From: Bacillota bacterium
GTDB taxonomy: Bacteria > Bacillota > Clostridia > Peptostreptococcales > Anaerovoracaceae
Assembly (NCBI GenBank): GCA_029008005.1
Contig: JAQXIX010000009.1
Span: 1-54,173 of the forward strand
Direction: 5' to 3'
DNA length: 54,173 nucleotides
The translations under genes were made by a program, and so were the position numbers. Below the pieces are notes generated by a model. It saw only the letters and a program-made list of their open reading frames with translations. It did not search any database and was not told the DNA's origin. Below are positions 54,050 through 54,173 of this stretch, piece after piece (position 1 is the first letter of the stretch; every line of letters starts with the position of its first letter).

Positions 54050-54173
54050 GCTCGCTGAGAGCGAGACGGAGCGCTGAGGCGCTGCGAACATTGAAAACTT
54101 CATAGTGTAGAAATTTGAGTCAAAACATTCCGGCGAAGCCGGAAGAAGACAAAAATGAAATATGTAACCATGA
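54050..54173 (+). other. Probable rRNA operon leader, running off the right edge
   Basis: No reading frame is apparent. The stretch has three short GC hairpins (GCTCGC/GCGAGC-like at 54050, GAGCGC/GCGCT region near 54072, TCCGGC/GCCGGA at 54131-54145) and the phrase GAACATTGAAAACT, which resembles sequences found in Firmicute rRNA leaders and spacers. With the consensus promoter just upstream, a 16S rRNA gene probably starts just beyond the window. The 16S itself is not visible. Confidence 0.55.

Noticed and set aside
54050-54173. A tRNA gene at the right edge
   Set aside because: No cloverleaf, TTCGA loop or CCA end can be drawn; the short hairpins fit an rRNA leader better.

Overview
The window is a chromosome segment of a low-to-medium GC Gram-positive anaerobe of the class Clostridia, and nothing in it looks like phage, plasmid or transposon. 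The HrcA/CIRCE heat-shock operon, purine-rich Shine-Dalgarno sites, SigA-type promoters, class I two-subunit fumarase, arginine deiminase pathway and bile salt hydrolase together point to a fermentative, probably gut- or host-associated member. An Anaerovoracaceae / former Family XIII lineage is my guess, with low confidence in the family. The sporulation genes yabP and yabQ, often found near yabO, are not at that locus.

Layout. 1-1661: gpmI (cut by the left edge) and a DUF1847 gene, both minus strand. 1788-5138: addA without addB beside it. 5156-9955: hrcA-grpE-dnaK-dnaJ with promoter, CIRCE and terminator. 9990-15733: a VanY-type carboxypeptidase, then prmA, rsmE, mtaB, a HIT protein, rpsU and yqeY, with a DUF523 gene on the other strand. 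15778-23927: a secreted CHAP/SH3 protein, then a tightly packed run of ygiQ radical SAM protein, orphan DNA methyltransferase, HutD-membrane fusion, THUMP RNA methyltransferase and a MocR-like regulator.

23915-36723 is the metabolic heart: arcB-arcA-arcC plus a divergent argininosuccinate lyase paralogue (terminator follows), then argG, carB, the canonical argH, fumarase alpha and beta, and a TetR regulator. ADI makes citrulline and ammonia from arginine; ArgG and ArgH turn citrulline and aspartate back into arginine and fumarate; fumarase takes the fumarate to malate. Run together these would release the aspartate amino group as ammonia. The MocR-like protein next to the arc operon has lost its PLP lysine, and the lyase paralogue has lost the catalytic serine of its superfamily, so two proteins around this pathway have altered active sites. 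I regard this as the most interesting part of the window.

36757-38590: a bile salt hydrolase whose leader carries a palindrome at the promoter and a long terminator-like hairpin directly before the ribosome site, then a CYTH protein. 38588-50146: tig, clpP, clpX, lon, engB, a DUF1232 protein, hpt, cls, mtaD and a SpoVB-family flippase, all on one strand. 50154-52079: HU, rqcP (S4 domain) and a CapA-family protein. 52104-52823: folT on the minus strand behind a THF riboswitch, separated by a 13-bp-arm palindrome from a divergent MFS transporter. The window ends with a perfect-consensus promoter and what looks like an rRNA operon leader. No tRNA, CRISPR array or insertion sequence was seen, and no gene-free stretch exceeds 300 bases.
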